A DNA stretch of 64,000 nucleotides, taken from contig NZ_JIAD01000001.1 of the NCBI RefSeq assembly GCF_000688015.1, positions 310,001 through 374,000 of the forward strand. The letters are read 5' to 3'. The position numbers and the translations under genes were made by a program. How positions within the stretch are numbered: position 1 is the stretch's first letter; each line of letters begins with the position of its first letter. Positions 51,210 to 62,084 of this stretch are shown here, in pieces. A model generated the notes under the pieces. That model searched no databases. It had not been told where the DNA came from and worked only from the letters and a program-made list of their open reading frames with translations. Source of the stretch: Eubacterium sp. AB3007. Lineage in GTDB: Bacteria > Bacillota > Clostridia > Peptostreptococcales > Anaerovoracaceae.

Positions 51210-54200
51210 TGTACTTTAAAAGACTGGAAATGCATGGCTTCAAGTCATTTGCCGAACCGGTCGTGATGGATTTTCACGAGGGGGTCACCTGTATCGTTGG
51301 TCCCAACGGAAGTGGAAAGAGCAACATCAGTGATGCGCTGCGCTGGGTTTTGGGAGAACAGAGTCCTAAGGCACTTCGTGGAGGCAAGATGGAAGAAGTG
51401 ATCTTCAACGGAACCGAGAGCAGGCGTCCGCGTGGTATGGCGGAGGTTACGCTGGTCATCGACAACTCCGCAGGGATCCTTGATATAGAATACAAGGAAG
51501 TCGCCATCACCAGAAGGATGTACCGCTCGGGTGAGAGCGAATATCTGATCAATAACAATCCCTGCAGGCTGAAGGATATCAGGGAACTGATCATGGATAC
51601 AGGGATCGGTGTGGATGGATACTCTATCATCGGACAGGGAAAGATTGCGGATATCGTCAGCAACAAGTCCGAAACACGCAGGGAGATCTTTGAGGAGGCC
51701 GCCGGCATTGTGGCCTACAAGACCAGGAAAGCCGAGGCAGAACGCAAACTGGCTGGTACCAGAAACAATCTGGACAGGATAGAAGATATAGTGGGAGAGA
51801 TCGAAGGCAGGATCGGAGGTCTGGAGGAGGATAGCCGGAAGGCTCAGCGCTATCTAACGCTGCGAGAACGCTATCAGGATCTGGAGATCAACATCACCCT
51901 TCGAAACATAGAGAATGCCGAGAAGCGGGATCTACAGTTCCGCGATGATGCAGCAGCTCTGGGACAGACGATCGGAGACCTTGAGAAAAGCAAGGTCGAC
52001 ACGGACAGGGAGCTGGCCGAGAACAACAGCAGAAGTTCCACGCTGGACAAGATCAGCGAGGAAGCACATACCGGGAAACTGGCGGTCATTGAGGAGATCA
52101 ATTCCATCAGCAGCCAGAGTGAGCTGAACCGTCAGACACTGGCTAACTATCACAGAGAGGAAGAGCGTCTGCATGCAGAGATCGCAGAGGCGGAGAAGAA
52201 ACTGACCACCGAGAAGAGCGAGGAAGAACGTCTGAATCAGGAACGGCTGAAGACTCGAATCGAGGCTAACGAAGCCCGGAAGCGCCTGGACGAGAAGATC
52301 GACGTCTATCAGAAGATGACCTCGGAATCCACAAGGTTCACCGAGAAGATGGATCAGGGGAACGAGAAGATCATCGACCTATCTGGCAAGGCCTCTTCCA
52401 AGCGCAGCGAAGCCAGCTCTTACGAGAATTTCAAGGTGACCTTGCAGGAAAGAAAAACAAACATCCTGCAGGAGATCCAGGAATTGGAAGAAGAACTGAA
52501 AGAAGATCGCAGGACTTTGTCCGAGATGGAAGATGCGCAGTCGAAAGATCGCAGTACCGGTGGTGATCTCACGACCAGAAGGAAAGAGACAGCTGATGCG
52601 TTACAGAAGGCGCAGGAGAAGGAAGCCGATTTCCGCAGAAAGATCGAGGAACTGAAGATCGAATGCGGGAGCATGGAGTCCCGTTGCCGTACCATTGAGG
52701 AACTGGAACAAAACCACGAGGGCTACAACAACGCCGTCAAATACATTATGCGGATGGGACTGAAGGGCATCTGCGGCGTGGCCGGTGAGATGATGAAGGT
52801 ACCGGATGGTTACGAGACCGCAATTGAGACCGCCATGGGCGGCGCGATGCAGAACATCATCTCAGAGGATGACGACAGTGCCAAGCGCGCTATCACGGTG
52901 CTTAAGATCAACAAGGTCGGGCGACTGACCTTCCTGCCTGTCACCTCCATCAAGGGGCGCACCGTGCGTCCAGAGGAAAGGGTGCTGCGGGACAAAGGTT
53001 TCATTGGTATGGCAGTAGACCTGGTGCAGTTTGATGAGCGCTACCGGAACGTATACGAGTATCTGCTGGGACGTGTAGCCGTGGTGGACACGTTGGATTC
53101 TGCCATCGCCATGTCCAAGTATATGAGGAACGGTGTGCGTTTCGTGACACTGGAGGGCGAGGTCATCAACGCCAGCGGAGCCATCACCGGCGGACGCTTC
53201 AAGAACAAGTCCGCGGGGCTTTTGGAGCGTCGGAACGAGATCGACAGAATGAAGACACAGCTCGCGGAGAAATCCGAGGAATTATCCTCAGTCGCTGCCA
53301 CCTACAGCGAGGTAAGAGAGCAACTGCGGCAGTTGCAGGAGCAGATGGATGATCTCCGCAAGGAAGCGCAGGAACATGCGCTCAGGCAGGCGACTATGAG
53401 AGAGCAGATCATTTCTCTCAGCAATGACATCGACGATCGCGAAGACGTGATCGCCAAAAACAAAACCGAGATCGAAAGCATTGATCAGGAACTGAGTGAC
53501 GTGGACAAACTCATCGCTCAGATGGTGCAGGAATCCAAGGAGGCCGAGTCTGAGATCGACAGGATCACCCACGAGATGGATATGCTGTCTGAGGAGCACC
53601 GCGAAACCAAAGATGCGGTCGACAAAGCCGGGGACGAGATCACTGAGGCACGGATCGAGGCGGAACGTGCAGAAGAGAAGACGGAAGGAATCGAGGAACT
53701 TCTGAGCAGAGTCAGAGAATCCATCGAAGATATCACCTTCCAGATCGAAGACAAGCAAGAGGAACTGGAGGAGCTCACGCGTGCAGTCGGCGAGCTTGAT
53801 ACAAATAGTGACGACGCTGATCAGAGACTGGAAGAGCTGGAAAAGAAAAGAGAAGAACTGGACGGCCGACTAGCCGCAGTGGGAAAAGAAAAGGAGACAT
53901 TGCTGGCCAGAGCCAGGGAAATCTCGGAGATGACTGCAGAGACGGAGCAGAAGATCAACGCTCTGAGGGATCAGAAATACCAGATGGAGATCCGTCTGGC
54001 CAAGAACGAGACCCAGATGGAGAACATGAAGGAGCGGCTCTGGACAGAGTTCGAGGTGACCTATGCCCAGGCGTTAGACCGGCGGCAGGAAGATTTTGCG
54101 GTTGGTGCAGCCACCAGGGAGAGCAGGGAGATCCGAAAAGAACTCCGAGAGATCGGTGACGTGAACGTAGGCGCTATCGAAGAGTTCCGTCAGGTGAGTC

Positions 54201-54769
54201 AACGGTACGAGTTCCTGACCTCCCAGCGAGATGATGTGGTGAAGGCTATGCAGGAACTCACTGCCATCATCACGGATCTTGATAGGACCATCATCCGAAC
54301 CTTCCGGGAAAACTTCAACAGGGTCGAAGAGAATTTTGAGAGTGTGTTCACAGAGTTGTTTGGTGGCGGGCATGCTGAACTTCGAATGGAGAACGAATCC
54401 GATCCTCTGGAATCCGGCATCGATATTGTTGCGCAGCCTCCGGGAAAGCGGCTGCAGAATATCAACCTGCTCTCTGGTGGAGAAAAGACCATGACGGCCA
54501 TTGCGTTGATGTTCGCTGTGCTGAAGGCAAAGCCGACTCCATTCTGTATTCTTGACGAGGTGGAGGCAGCGCTGGACGACGAGAACATCTACAAGTTTTC
54601 CCACTATCTGCAGAAGTTTTCAGAGACGCAGTTTGCGCTGATCACTCACCAGAAGGCTACCATGGAGACCGCGGATGTGCTGTACGGCATTACCATGCCG
54701 GAACACGGTGTATCCAAGATGCTCAGCCTCAGAATGGGAGATTACGATCCAAAAGAGTATGTCAACTGA
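51209..54769 (+). CDS. smc: chromosome segregation protein SMC
   Basis: 1186 residues, full length. The N-terminal ATPase half has VGPNGSGKSNISDALRWVLGEQ and the C-terminal half LLSGGEKTMTAIALMFA and FCILDEVEAALDD. Two long coiled coils (about 170-500 and 680-1020) flank a hinge (about 515-670). SMC with ScpAB condenses and separates chromosomes. It starts at an ATG overlapping the rnc stop; ftsY follows after 25 bases. Confidence 0.97.
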   Translation: MYFKRLEMHGFKSFAEPVVMDFHEGVTCIVGPNGSGKSNISDALRWVLGEQSPKALRGGKMEEVIFNGTESRRPRGMAEVTLVIDNSAGILDIEYKEVAITRRMYRSGESEYLINNNPCRLKDIRELIMDTGIGVDGYSIIGQGKIADIVSNKSETRREIFEEAAGIVAYKTRKAEAERKLAGTRNNLDRIEDIVGEIEGRIGGLEEDSRKAQRYLTLRERYQDLEINITLRNIENAEKRDLQFRDDAAALGQTIGDLEKSKVDTDRELAENNSRSSTLDKISEEAHTGKLAVIEEINSISSQSELNRQTLANYHREEERLHAEIAEAEKKLTTEKSEEERLNQERLKTRIEANEARKRLDEKIDVYQKMTSESTRFTEKMDQGNEKIIDLSGKASSKRSEASSYENFKVTLQERKTNILQEIQELEEELKEDRRTLSEMEDAQSKDRSTGGDLTTRRKETADALQKAQEKEADFRRKIEELKIECGSMESRCRTIEELEQNHEGYNNAVKYIMRMGLKGICGVAGEMMKVPDGYETAIETAMGGAMQNIISEDDDSAKRAITVLKINKVGRLTFLPVTSIKGRTVRPEERVLRDKGFIGMAVDLVQFDERYRNVYEYLLGRVAVVDTLDSAIAMSKYMRNGVRFVTLEGEVINASGAITGGRFKNKSAGLLERRNEIDRMKTQLAEKSEELSSVAATYSEVREQLRQLQEQMDDLRKEAQEHALRQATMREQIISLSNDIDDREDVIAKNKTEIESIDQELSDVDKLIAQMVQESKEAESEIDRITHEMDMLSEEHRETKDAVDKAGDEITEARIEAERAEEKTEGIEELLSRVRESIEDITFQIEDKQEELEELTRAVGELDTNSDDADQRLEELEKKREELDGRLAAVGKEKETLLARAREISEMTAETEQKINALRDQKYQMEIRLAKNETQMENMKERLWTEFEVTYAQALDRRQEDFAVGAATRESREIRKELREIGDVNVGAIEEFRQVSQRYEFLTSQRDDVVKAMQELTAIITDLDRTIIRTFRENFNRVEENFESVFTELFGGGHAELRMENESDPLESGIDIVAQPPGKRLQNINLLSGGEKTMTAIALMFAVLKAKPTPFCILDEVEAALDDENIYKFSHYLQKFSETQFALITHQKATMETADVLYGITMPEHGVSKMLSLRMGDYDPKEYVN

Positions 54770-54797
54770 TCGGCGAGAGTAGAATAGAGGAGGCATG

Positions 54798-55700
54798 ATG
54801 GAAAGAATATCAGAAAGAAAAAAATCTTTTTTCGGAAAGCTGGCGGAACGGCTGAATGATGCTTTGTATATGCACGTTGAGATCGATGAGGACATGATGG
54901 ATGAGATCGAAGAGATCCTCATCACCTCGGATATCGGCATGGATACCACCATGAACATCATGGAGGAATTGCGCACGTACATCAAGGATAATGCCATCGT
55001 CCTTTCCAAGAACGTCAGAAAGGGACTGAAACAGATCATAGCCCGACTGATCGACAAGGGAGAGCGTAACAAATTATCCGACAAGACCCCGCTGGTCATC
55101 ATGATGATCGGCATCAATGGAGGTGGTAAGACCACCACCATCGCCAAACTGGGAAACAAACTCAAGAGAGAAGGCAAGACTGTCATGTTTGCCGCCGCAG
55201 ATACCTTTCGCGCCGCGGCAGCGGAGCAGCTTGACATCTGGGGCAAGCGCATCGGTGTCAACACCGTCATGCATCAGGAGGGCGCAGATCCCAGCGCTGT
55301 CCTGTTTGATGCGATCCAGTCGGCAAAAGCCAAGCACATCGACGTGCTGATATGTGATACGGCAGGAAGGTTACAGACCAAGAAGAACCTTATGACAGAG
55401 CTTGAGAAGATGAACCGTGTGATCAGCCGAGAGTATCCTGAGGCAGACAGAGAAACCCTTTTGATCCTGGATGCCACCAACGGCAAGAACGCGATCTCTC
55501 AAGCTAAAGAGTTCAACGAGGTGGCGGAGATCTCCGGTGTGGTGATCACCAAACTGGATGGCACTGCAAAGGGTGGGATCGCCATCACCATCGCAGACGA
55601 GTTCGACATGCCCATCAAGTTCATTGGAACAGGAGAGGGCATCGAAGACATCCAGGAATTTGACGCAGAAGAGTTTGCCGGAGGTATTTTCAATGAGTAA
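54798..55700 (+). CDS. ftsY: signal recognition particle receptor FtsY
   Basis: 300 residues from the second of two ATG codons (54795 and 54798); GAGGAGGC is better spaced for 54798. The NG domain is complete: P-loop GINGGGKTTTIAKLG, DTFRAAAAEQL, the Walker B CDTAGRL and TKLDGTAKGG. There is no long acidic A domain, as usual in Gram-positives. It receives SRP-ribosome complexes at the membrane. P-loop Gly-Gly-Gly replaces the common GxNGxGKTT slightly. Its end overlaps the der start by eight bases. Confidence 0.96.
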   Translation: MERISERKKSFFGKLAERLNDALYMHVEIDEDMMDEIEEILITSDIGMDTTMNIMEELRTYIKDNAIVLSKNVRKGLKQIIARLIDKGERNKLSDKTPLVIMMIGINGGGKTTTIAKLGNKLKREGKTVMFAAADTFRAAAAEQLDIWGKRIGVNTVMHQEGADPSAVLFDAIQSAKAKHIDVLICDTAGRLQTKKNLMTELEKMNRVISREYPEADRETLLILDATNGKNAISQAKEFNEVAEISGVVITKLDGTAKGGIAITIADEFDMPIKFIGTGEGIEDIQEFDAEEFAGGIFNE

Positions 55701-57018
55701 GCCAATCGTGGCCGTGGTCGGCAGACCAAACGTGGGAAAGTCCACGTTCTTCAACAGCATCGTGGGACGCCGAGTCTCCATCGTGGAGGACACCCCCGGT
55801 GTGACCAGAGACAGAATCTATGCGGAGGCGGAGTGGAACGGCGTACACTTCGGTCTGATCGACACAGGTGGTATCGAGCCGGATAGCAAGGACGTCATCC
55901 TGTCCCAGATGCGGGAGCAGGCGCAGGTGGCTATGGATATGGCTAATGTGATCATCTTCATGGTAGACGGGAAGGAAGGGATGACAGCTGCAGACGAGGA
56001 AGTCGCTGCCATGCTCCGCAAGACCGGAAAGAAAGTCATCCTTCTTGTAAACAAGATCGACAAGCCCTCCGATCCACCGGACACCCTGTATGATTTCTAT
56101 GAGCTGGGGATCGGCGAACCGATCCCGGTCTCTTCCGCCAACAAACTCAATTTCGGAGATGTGCTGGATGAGGTGGTTGCGGCTTTCCCAAAGGGGGCCG
56201 GAGAAGGAGAGGATGACCGGACACATCTGGCGGTGATCGGAAAGCCAAACGTGGGGAAATCTTCACTCATCAACGCACTCATCAAGGAGAACAGGGTTAT
56301 CGTATCAGACATCGCCGGTACTACCAGAGATTCCATCGACACACCTTTCCGTTGGCAGGGTGAGGAATACGTCCTGATCGATACGGCTGGCATTCGGCGT
56401 AAGAGCAAGGTGTATGAGAATATCGAGAAATACAGCGTGCTCCGTGCAGTAGCTGCCATCGAGCGTTCAGATGTTTGTATCCTGATGATCGATGCGGCAG
56501 AAGGCGTGACAGAGCAGGACAAGAAGATCTGTGGAATCGCCCATGAGGCCGGAAAAGGGATCGTAGTCGTGGTCAACAAGTGGGATCTGATCGAGAAGGA
56601 AACCAATACCATGAGGGACTTCCGGCAGAAGGTGCTTTCTGAACTCGTATTCGCCACCTATGCACCAGTGGTGTTCACCTCGGTGAAGGATAACGTTCGG
56701 TTGCAGGAGGTCATGAAGACCGCTGACAAGGTGGCCCAGATCCGAAAGACCAGGATTCCGACAGGACAGCTGAACAGCCTGATCGCGGATGCGATGATGA
56801 TGAAACAACCGCCTTCCGACAAGGGGAAGAGACTGAAGATATACTATGTAACACAGGTTGGTATCGAGCCACCGCTCTTCTCCTTCCAGGTGAACAAGCG
56901 GAGCCTGATGCACTTCTCCTACTCCCGCTATATCGAAAACAGGATCCGGGATACCTTCGGGTTTGAAGGTACTTCCATCAAGTTCGTGTTCAGAGAGAAG
57001 AGAGAGAAGGATCAATGA
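55693..57018 (+). CDS. der: ribosome biogenesis GTPase Der (EngA)
   Basis: 441 residues from the ATG at 55693, which matches the conserved family start SKPIVAVVGRPNVGKST. Two tandem G domains are present: the first with GRPNVGKST, DTPGVTRDR, DTGG and NKID; the second with GKPNVGKSS, DTAGIRRK and NKWD. A KH-like C-terminal domain follows. It works in 50S subunit assembly. The frame is open upstream inside ftsY, but that part is a shadow. The gene order ftsY-der-plsY-gpsA is common in Clostridia. Confidence 0.97.
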   Translation: MSKPIVAVVGRPNVGKSTFFNSIVGRRVSIVEDTPGVTRDRIYAEAEWNGVHFGLIDTGGIEPDSKDVILSQMREQAQVAMDMANVIIFMVDGKEGMTAADEEVAAMLRKTGKKVILLVNKIDKPSDPPDTLYDFYELGIGEPIPVSSANKLNFGDVLDEVVAAFPKGAGEGEDDRTHLAVIGKPNVGKSSLINALIKENRVIVSDIAGTTRDSIDTPFRWQGEEYVLIDTAGIRRKSKVYENIEKYSVLRAVAAIERSDVCILMIDAAEGVTEQDKKICGIAHEAGKGIVVVVNKWDLIEKETNTMRDFRQKVLSELVFATYAPVVFTSVKDNVRLQEVMKTADKVAQIRKTRIPTGQLNSLIADAMMMKQPPSDKGKRLKIYYVTQVGIEPPLFSFQVNKRSLMHFSYSRYIENRIRDTFGFEGTSIKFVFREKREKDQ

Positions 57019-57623
57019 TGGTTAATGGATATTTTATTTTGTCTGTCGTCATCGCTTATTTTCTGGGGAACATATCTCCTTCTACGATCCAGGCGAAGAT
57101 GGCAGGTCATGACATCAAGAAGGAAGGCAGTGGCAATGCAGGCACCACCAATACGTTTCGTGTGTTGGGGGCCAAGGCAGCCGTTATCACACTTGTGATC
57201 GATATCGCCAAAGGCGTTCTGGCGGTTTTGCTGGGCGGATGGCTTTGTTCTTCGGTTGCGGCTTATGCCTGTGCGCTGGCCGTACTGCTGGGACATGTGT
57301 TCCCGGTACTCCTGAGGTTTCAGGGGGGAAAGGGAGTAGCCACCGCGTTTGGCGCGTTTCTGGCTATCGACTGGAGGATGGCGCTTCTATGCCTGCTGAT
57401 CGTAGCTGTGGTAGTGCTTCTGTCCAGATATGTTTCGCTGGGGTCCTTGACGGCAGCCATCGCATGTCCGTTTCTGTGTATGTGGCTGGAACCCGGCTTT
57501 GTGCCTTATGGCGTAGTGATGGCACTGATCGTGATTTTCAAGCACCGGAGCAACCTGATGAGGCTTGTCCGTGGTGAAGAAAATAAATTGAATTTCCATA
57601 AGAGAGACAGGAAAGGGGAATGA
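57015..57623 (+). CDS. plsY: glycerol-3-phosphate acyltransferase PlsY
   Basis: 202 residues with five or so membrane helices. Family motifs are GNISPSTIQAKMAGHDIKKEGSGNAGTTNTFRVLG and GHVFPVLLRFQGGKGVATAFGA, given here by their key words; the Ser/Gly/Asn clusters bind acyl-phosphate. It transfers acyl groups from acyl-phosphate made by PlsX to glycerol 3-phosphate. It starts at an ATG overlapping the der stop (or at 57018). gpsA, which makes its substrate, is next. Confidence 0.95.
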   Translation: MMVNGYFILSVVIAYFLGNISPSTIQAKMAGHDIKKEGSGNAGTTNTFRVLGAKAAVITLVIDIAKGVLAVLLGGWLCSSVAAYACALAVLLGHVFPVLLRFQGGKGVATAFGAFLAIDWRMALLCLLIVAVVVLLSRYVSLGSLTAAIACPFLCMWLEPGFVPYGVVMALIVIFKHRSNLMRLVRGEENKLNFHKRDRKGE

Positions 57624-57624
57624 T

Positions 57625-58623
57625 ATGAAGACAATTGGCGTAATCGGAGCAGGTAGCTGGGGAACTGCATTGGCACTGACACTGGCCGGCAAAGGTCATG
57701 ATGTTCGGATCTGCGACGTGGATGCTTCGCATATTGAAGAGATGAAAGCACATAGGGAGAATGTCAGGTATTTGCCGGGGATCCCGTTTCCGGAGAATCT
57801 AAAGATCGTGGATGACTCTGCAGAAGCCCTGGATGGCGCTGATATTGCGCTGTTCTCTGCACCGGCGCAGCATTTCCGCAGCGCTTTTGAACATGCGATC
57901 CCGTTCCTGGAGGATAACATGGTTGTCGTGAACGTGGCAAAGGGGATCGAGAAGGGTACCCTGATGCGCATGTCTGAAATCGCGAAGATACTCAAGCCGG
58001 ATGTGAAGTATGTAGTGCTTTCCGGACCTTCTCATGCAGAGGAGGTAGGACGTGCAATGCCGACGACGGTGGCCGTGGCTTCCGATGACCGCAAGCTGGC
58101 AGAGTACGTTCAGGATGTGTTTATTACGGATCGCTTCCGCGTCTACACCAATGACGATGTGTGCGGTGTGGAACTGGGTGGTGCCCTGAAGAACATCATC
58201 GCGTTGGGAGCAGGTATCTCTGATGGTATCGGATTCGGCGATAACGCCAAAGCTGCGCTGATGACCAGAGGTATTACAGAGATGAGCCGTCTTGGTGTCA
58301 AGCTGGGCGCAAAGGAAGAAACCTTTGCCGGACTTACCGGTGTGGGTGATCTGATCGTCACATGCTGCAGTATGCACTCCAGAAACCGCCGTTGCGGTAT
58401 CATGATCGGGGAAGGTATCAAGCCCAGTGAGGCCGTTGAGAAGGTCGGCATGGTGGTAGAGGGAATGTTCACCGCCGTAGCAGCCCATGACCTGGCAGAG
58501 AAGGTAGGGGTGGAGATGCCGATCACTGAATGCATCTATGAATGCATCAACGAGCGGATCGATGCCAAGGAAGCTGTGGAGCTTCTGATGGGACGTTCCA
58601 GAAAGCACGAAATGAACCGATGA
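57625..58623 (+). CDS. gpsA: NAD(P)-dependent glycerol-3-phosphate dehydrogenase
   Basis: 332 residues. The nucleotide-binding motif [20 protein letters not shown] is at the N-terminus, the catalytic Lys is in [13 protein letters not shown], and the segment [16 protein letters not shown] is conserved. It reduces dihydroxyacetone phosphate to the glycerol 3-phosphate used by PlsY. Its ATG has AGGAAAGGGGAATGAT upstream, and its stop overlaps the miaB start (ATGA). Confidence 0.96.
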   Translation: MKTIGVIGAGSWGTALALTLAGKGHDVRICDVDASHIEEMKAHRENVRYLPGIPFPENLKIVDDSAEALDGADIALFSAPAQHFRSAFEHAIPFLEDNMVVVNVAKGIEKGTLMRMSEIAKILKPDVKYVVLSGPSHAEEVGRAMPTTVAVASDDRKLAEYVQDVFITDRFRVYTNDDVCGVELGGALKNIIALGAGISDGIGFGDNAKAALMTRGITEMSRLGVKLGAKEETFAGLTGVGDLIVTCCSMHSRNRRCGIMIGEGIKPSEAVEKVGMVVEGMFTAVAAHDLAEKVGVEMPITECIYECINERIDAKEAVELLMGRSRKHEMNR

Positions 58624-59963
58624 GCAGAAAATTCCACATCACCACCTTTGGCTGCCAGATGAATGAGCATGACTCTGAGATCATGGCCGGAATGCTTCAG
58701 GAAATGGGGTACACACCGGCAGATGAACGGAGAGAGGCGAATATCCTCATCATGAACACATGCTCTGTTCGAGAGAACGCAGACAAGCGCTTCTTTGGTA
58801 CGTTGGGGCAGCTGAAGCATCGGAGAGAACAGGAGGACGATCTGATCGTCTGTGTATGCGGCTGCATGATGCAGCAGCAGCATATCATCGATACATTGAA
58901 AGCAAAATACCCCTGGGTAGATCTGGTATTTGGTACGCACAATATTCACAGACTTCCTGAGCTCCTGCGGAATGTTATCTCGGAGCGCGCCAAGATCATC
59001 GAAGTGCCGGACCAGGCAGAAGAGATGGTGGAAGGCCTGCCGGCTAGCCGTCTGTACCAATGCAAAGCGTTGGTGAACATCATGTACGGCTGCAACAACT
59101 TCTGCACCTATTGCATCGTCCCCTATACCAGAGGACGGGAGCGAAGCCGGAGACCGGAGGACATACTTCAGGAGATCCGTGGTCTTGCGGAAGACGGTGT
59201 TCGAGAGGTTATGCTCCTGGGGCAGAATGTGAACTCCTATCGCGGGGAGGATCAGGCAGGGAACAAAGTCTCTTTCGCTCATCTCATCCGGCAGATCGCC
59301 GAGATCGAAGGTGTCGAGCGGATACGTTTCATGACTTCCCACCCGAAGGATCTGTCAGATGAACTGATCGAGGTGTTCCGTACCTGTGACAAACTCTGTA
59401 AGAACATCCATCTTCCGGTGCAATCCGGAAGCACGGAGATCATGCAGAGGATGAACCGTCACTATACCAGAGAGAGTTATCTGGAGATCGTACGCAAACT
59501 GCGAGAGGCGGTGCCGGAGATCACCATCTCTACAGATATCATCGTGGGATTTCCGGGAGAGACCGAGGAGCAATTCCAGGATACACTGAGAATGGTGGAG
59601 GAAGTCCGGTACGATTCTGCTTTTACCTTCCTGTATTCGATTCGGAAGGGTACTCCGGCGGCCTCCTATGAGGAGCAGATCCCAGAGGATGTCAAACACG
59701 AACGGTTCAATCGTCTTGTATCTATGGTTGACAGAATCAGTGCAGAGAAGAACGCAAAGTACGAGGGCAGGATCGAACGTGTTCTGGTAGAAGGCCCCAG
59801 CAAACGTGACAGCAACACGTTGGCTGGACGAACAGACGGGTTTAAACTTGTGAATTTTGCTGGGGATCCATCGCTCACAGGAAAGTTTGTCGATGTGGAG
59901 ATCACAAGAGGAAAGACCTTCAGTCTGGAAGGAAAACTGATAGAGAGGCAGGAACAGAGATGA
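58620..59963 (+). CDS. miaB: tRNA-2-methylthio-N6-dimethylallyladenosine synthase MiaB
   Basis: 447 residues from the ATG at 58620. The N-terminal UPF0004 domain has its three cluster cysteines in [22 protein letters not shown] and CVCGCMMQQ. The radical SAM cluster is in [19 protein letters not shown], and a TRAM domain ends the protein. It methylthiolates i6A37 in tRNAs. It overlaps gpsA and the next gene by four bases each. Confidence 0.96.
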   Translation: MSRKFHITTFGCQMNEHDSEIMAGMLQEMGYTPADERREANILIMNTCSVRENADKRFFGTLGQLKHRREQEDDLIVCVCGCMMQQQHIIDTLKAKYPWVDLVFGTHNIHRLPELLRNVISERAKIIEVPDQAEEMVEGLPASRLYQCKALVNIMYGCNNFCTYCIVPYTRGRERSRRPEDILQEIRGLAEDGVREVMLLGQNVNSYRGEDQAGNKVSFAHLIRQIAEIEGVERIRFMTSHPKDLSDELIEVFRTCDKLCKNIHLPVQSGSTEIMQRMNRHYTRESYLEIVRKLREAVPEITISTDIIVGFPGETEEQFQDTLRMVEEVRYDSAFTFLYSIRKGTPAASYEEQIPEDVKHERFNRLVSMVDRISAEKNAKYEGRIERVLVEGPSKRDSNTLAGRTDGFKLVNFAGDPSLTGKFVDVEITRGKTFSLEGKLIERQEQR

Positions 59964-61324
59964 AATTTTTGATTGCACTCTGGCTGGGTAAGTTTCTAAA
60001 TTGGCTGATCGGGCGGATCGACCCGAGCAGAGGTTCCAACCTGGCCGGTCAGAAAGCCATGAGGGTGGATCCCTTCATGCTGTTGCATTTCAAGGGAATC
60101 GACCCGGGAAAGGTGTTGTTTATCACGGGTACCAATGGCAAATCCACGACAAACAACCTGATCAACCATATCTTCCGTGAAAACGGGAAGACCGTAGTAT
60201 CCAATCTGGAAGGTGCCAATCTGATCTACGGTGTAGCGACCGCGTTGATAAAAGCCTGCAGTCTGACCGGGCGGCTCAGCGCAGATTACTATATCTTTGA
60301 GACAGATGAGCGCTACATGCCATTGATCAGGAAGCAGATCCCCGCAGCCAATATTCTGATCACGAACCTGCAGAAAGATCAGGTGCAGAGAAACGGAGAT
60401 CCGGATTTCATCTACCGCAAGGTCAGGAAAGCCTTTGGCGGGGAATACACCAAGCTTTTCCTGAACAACGAAGAGCCCAGGACCATGTCCTTTGCGGATC
60501 TGGCAAATGAAGTGGTCACATATGGTGTTGCGCAGCACAGTGAAGCATTTACCAAGAACGACAGTTACGTGACCATGCCATGTCCGAGGTGCCACCACAA
60601 GATCTCCTTTGATTACTATAACACAGACGGTATCGGCAGGTTCCACTGTGACAACTGTGGGCTTTCCAGTATTGAACACGCAGATTATGAGCTCACGGAT
60701 GTGAACTTCGGGGAACGAAGCTTTGTCGCCTGTGGAGAGAGCTTCCCAATGCCCTATGACACGCCATATATGCTCTACAATTATGCGGCAGCTATTGCGG
60801 TAGCCCAGGAACTGGGTGGCATTGCACCTGCAGATGCATCAAGAGCCTTCGCCAGCTTCAAGAACGTGGGCGGCCGGTTTGAGATCATGCATTACAAGGG
60901 AAAGACTATCAAATATATGCGTATCAAGCAGGAAAATCCGGAGACACTTCAGACCAGTATCAATGTGATGGCCGCAGATCCGAACAGAAAAATGATCGCA
61001 CTCGGTCTGTGTCCGCTGGTGGACATGATTCCGCATTATGCTAATTCCTTCTATGCTTTTGACTGTGATCTGTCAAAACTAGTGCAGGGAGATGTAGAGA
61101 AGTACTTCTGTTTCTCGGAGCGGGTATGCTACGATACCGCCAATCGATTAATCTACGAGGGAGTTGATCCGACGTTGATCACCATCGCCGACACAGAAGA
61201 TATCCATACGATCTTCCAGGAAATCGAAGAAGCAGAGACTGACAATATTTACCTGATAACATGGCTTCACACCTATGAACATATGGAGAAATTCCTGAAG
61301 GAAGAAGGTGCAGTATATGAGTGA
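59960..61324 (+). CDS. MurT-like Mur ligase domain protein
   Basis: 454 residues. The Mur ligase P-loop is GTNGKST (residues 57-63), and a four-Cys zinc ribbon is present (Cys208, Cys211, Cys230, Cys233), inserted as in MurT. The C-terminal DUF1727-type domain follows. MurT with GatD amidates the D-Glu of lipid II. Here the sequence is divergent: the segment usually like NLFRDQLDRYGE reads [12 protein letters not shown]. It overlaps miaB upstream and a GatD-like gene downstream, so the pair is coupled. Because the partner lacks its glutaminase residues, I do not assign lipid II amidation with confidence. Confidence 0.8.
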   Translation: MKFLIALWLGKFLNWLIGRIDPSRGSNLAGQKAMRVDPFMLLHFKGIDPGKVLFITGTNGKSTTNNLINHIFRENGKTVVSNLEGANLIYGVATALIKACSLTGRLSADYYIFETDERYMPLIRKQIPAANILITNLQKDQVQRNGDPDFIYRKVRKAFGGEYTKLFLNNEEPRTMSFADLANEVVTYGVAQHSEAFTKNDSYVTMPCPRCHHKISFDYYNTDGIGRFHCDNCGLSSIEHADYELTDVNFGERSFVACGESFPMPYDTPYMLYNYAAAIAVAQELGGIAPADASRAFASFKNVGGRFEIMHYKGKTIKYMRIKQENPETLQTSINVMAADPNRKMIALGLCPLVDMIPHYANSFYAFDCDLSKLVQGDVEKYFCFSERVCYDTANRLIYEGVDPTLITIADTEDIHTIFQEIEEAETDNIYLITWLHTYEHMEKFLKEEGAVYE

Positions 61325-62075
61325 TTTCAAGATTGGATGGCTGTTCCCAGACACCCTGTTCCTTCACGGTGAACGGGGGAATTTGCTGGCGTTGGCCAGA
61401 TTTGCACAGCTGGCAGGGCTGTCTCCTGTGGTGGAGAAGATCGACTTTTCTACGGAAGGGTTTGAACCTGCCAACTATGACGTTCTGTTCTGTGCGCCGG
61501 GAGAGATTGCCTGTTTCCAGGATGTGGTGGACTGGCTGACACCCTATAAGGATAAGCTGACCGGATTTGTATCCGGTGGACATCCGTTGATCGTGACCGG
61601 CACCTCCATTGGTCTCTTCTGCCATCAGGTGCTGAGGGCAGATGGTTCTGAGATGTATGGGCTGGGCCTTCTCCGAGCGATCTACGGAGAGAAGGAGGAT
61701 GTCTACGGAGACGACATCTATTTCAAGTGTGTATATAATGATGCGGAAATGGAGATCATAGGAAATCAGATCCGCATGGGCAACCTGGACATTGGCAACG
61801 AAAAACCCTTTGGACATCTGCTCTATGGATACGGTAATCTTGGAAAGGATCGCACAGAGGGAATCATCAAATGGAATTCCATCTTTACCAATACCCTGGG
61901 ACCTATGCTGGTGTGCAACCCCTGGCTGACCCAGCAGATCATTCGGGTAGCAGCCAAGAAGAAAGGCATCGATGATCTGGATTTCCACTTCGATCCGAAA
62001 CTGGAGATGGATTCCTTCCTGACCAAGAAGGAGTTCATCCTGACCAAGGAAACCAAACTGAAGAACTGTAAATAG
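61317..62075 (+). CDS. GatD-like glutamine amidotransferase homologue lacking catalytic residues
   Basis: 252 residues from the ATG at 61317 (AGAAGGTG upstream). The class I amidotransferase fold of GatD can be followed without gaps: GHP LIVTGTS ... ADG SEMYGLG matches GKP VLAICGG ... NGERIEGIG of typical GatD (from memory). In this alignment the nucleophile Cys is Gly95, and the catalytic His in HGPIL is Leu194 (LGPML). So the protein should not hydrolyse glutamine. It is always adjacent to, and coupled with, the MurT-like gene. Possible roles are structural support of the ligase, use of free ammonia, or a different amide or peptide ligation. Confidence 0.75.
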   Translation: MSDFKIGWLFPDTLFLHGERGNLLALARFAQLAGLSPVVEKIDFSTEGFEPANYDVLFCAPGEIACFQDVVDWLTPYKDKLTGFVSGGHPLIVTGTSIGLFCHQVLRADGSEMYGLGLLRAIYGEKEDVYGDDIYFKCVYNDAEMEIIGNQIRMGNLDIGNEKPFGHLLYGYGNLGKDRTEGIIKWNSIFTNTLGPMLVCNPWLTQQIIRVAAKKKGIDDLDFHFDPKLEMDSFLTKKEFILTKETKLKNCK

Positions 62076-62084
62076 GGGGAACAT

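Noticed and set aside
55558-55692. N-terminal extension of Der
   Set aside because: It overlaps ftsY out of frame, and the conserved start SKPIVAVVGRPNVGKS follows the ATG at 55693.
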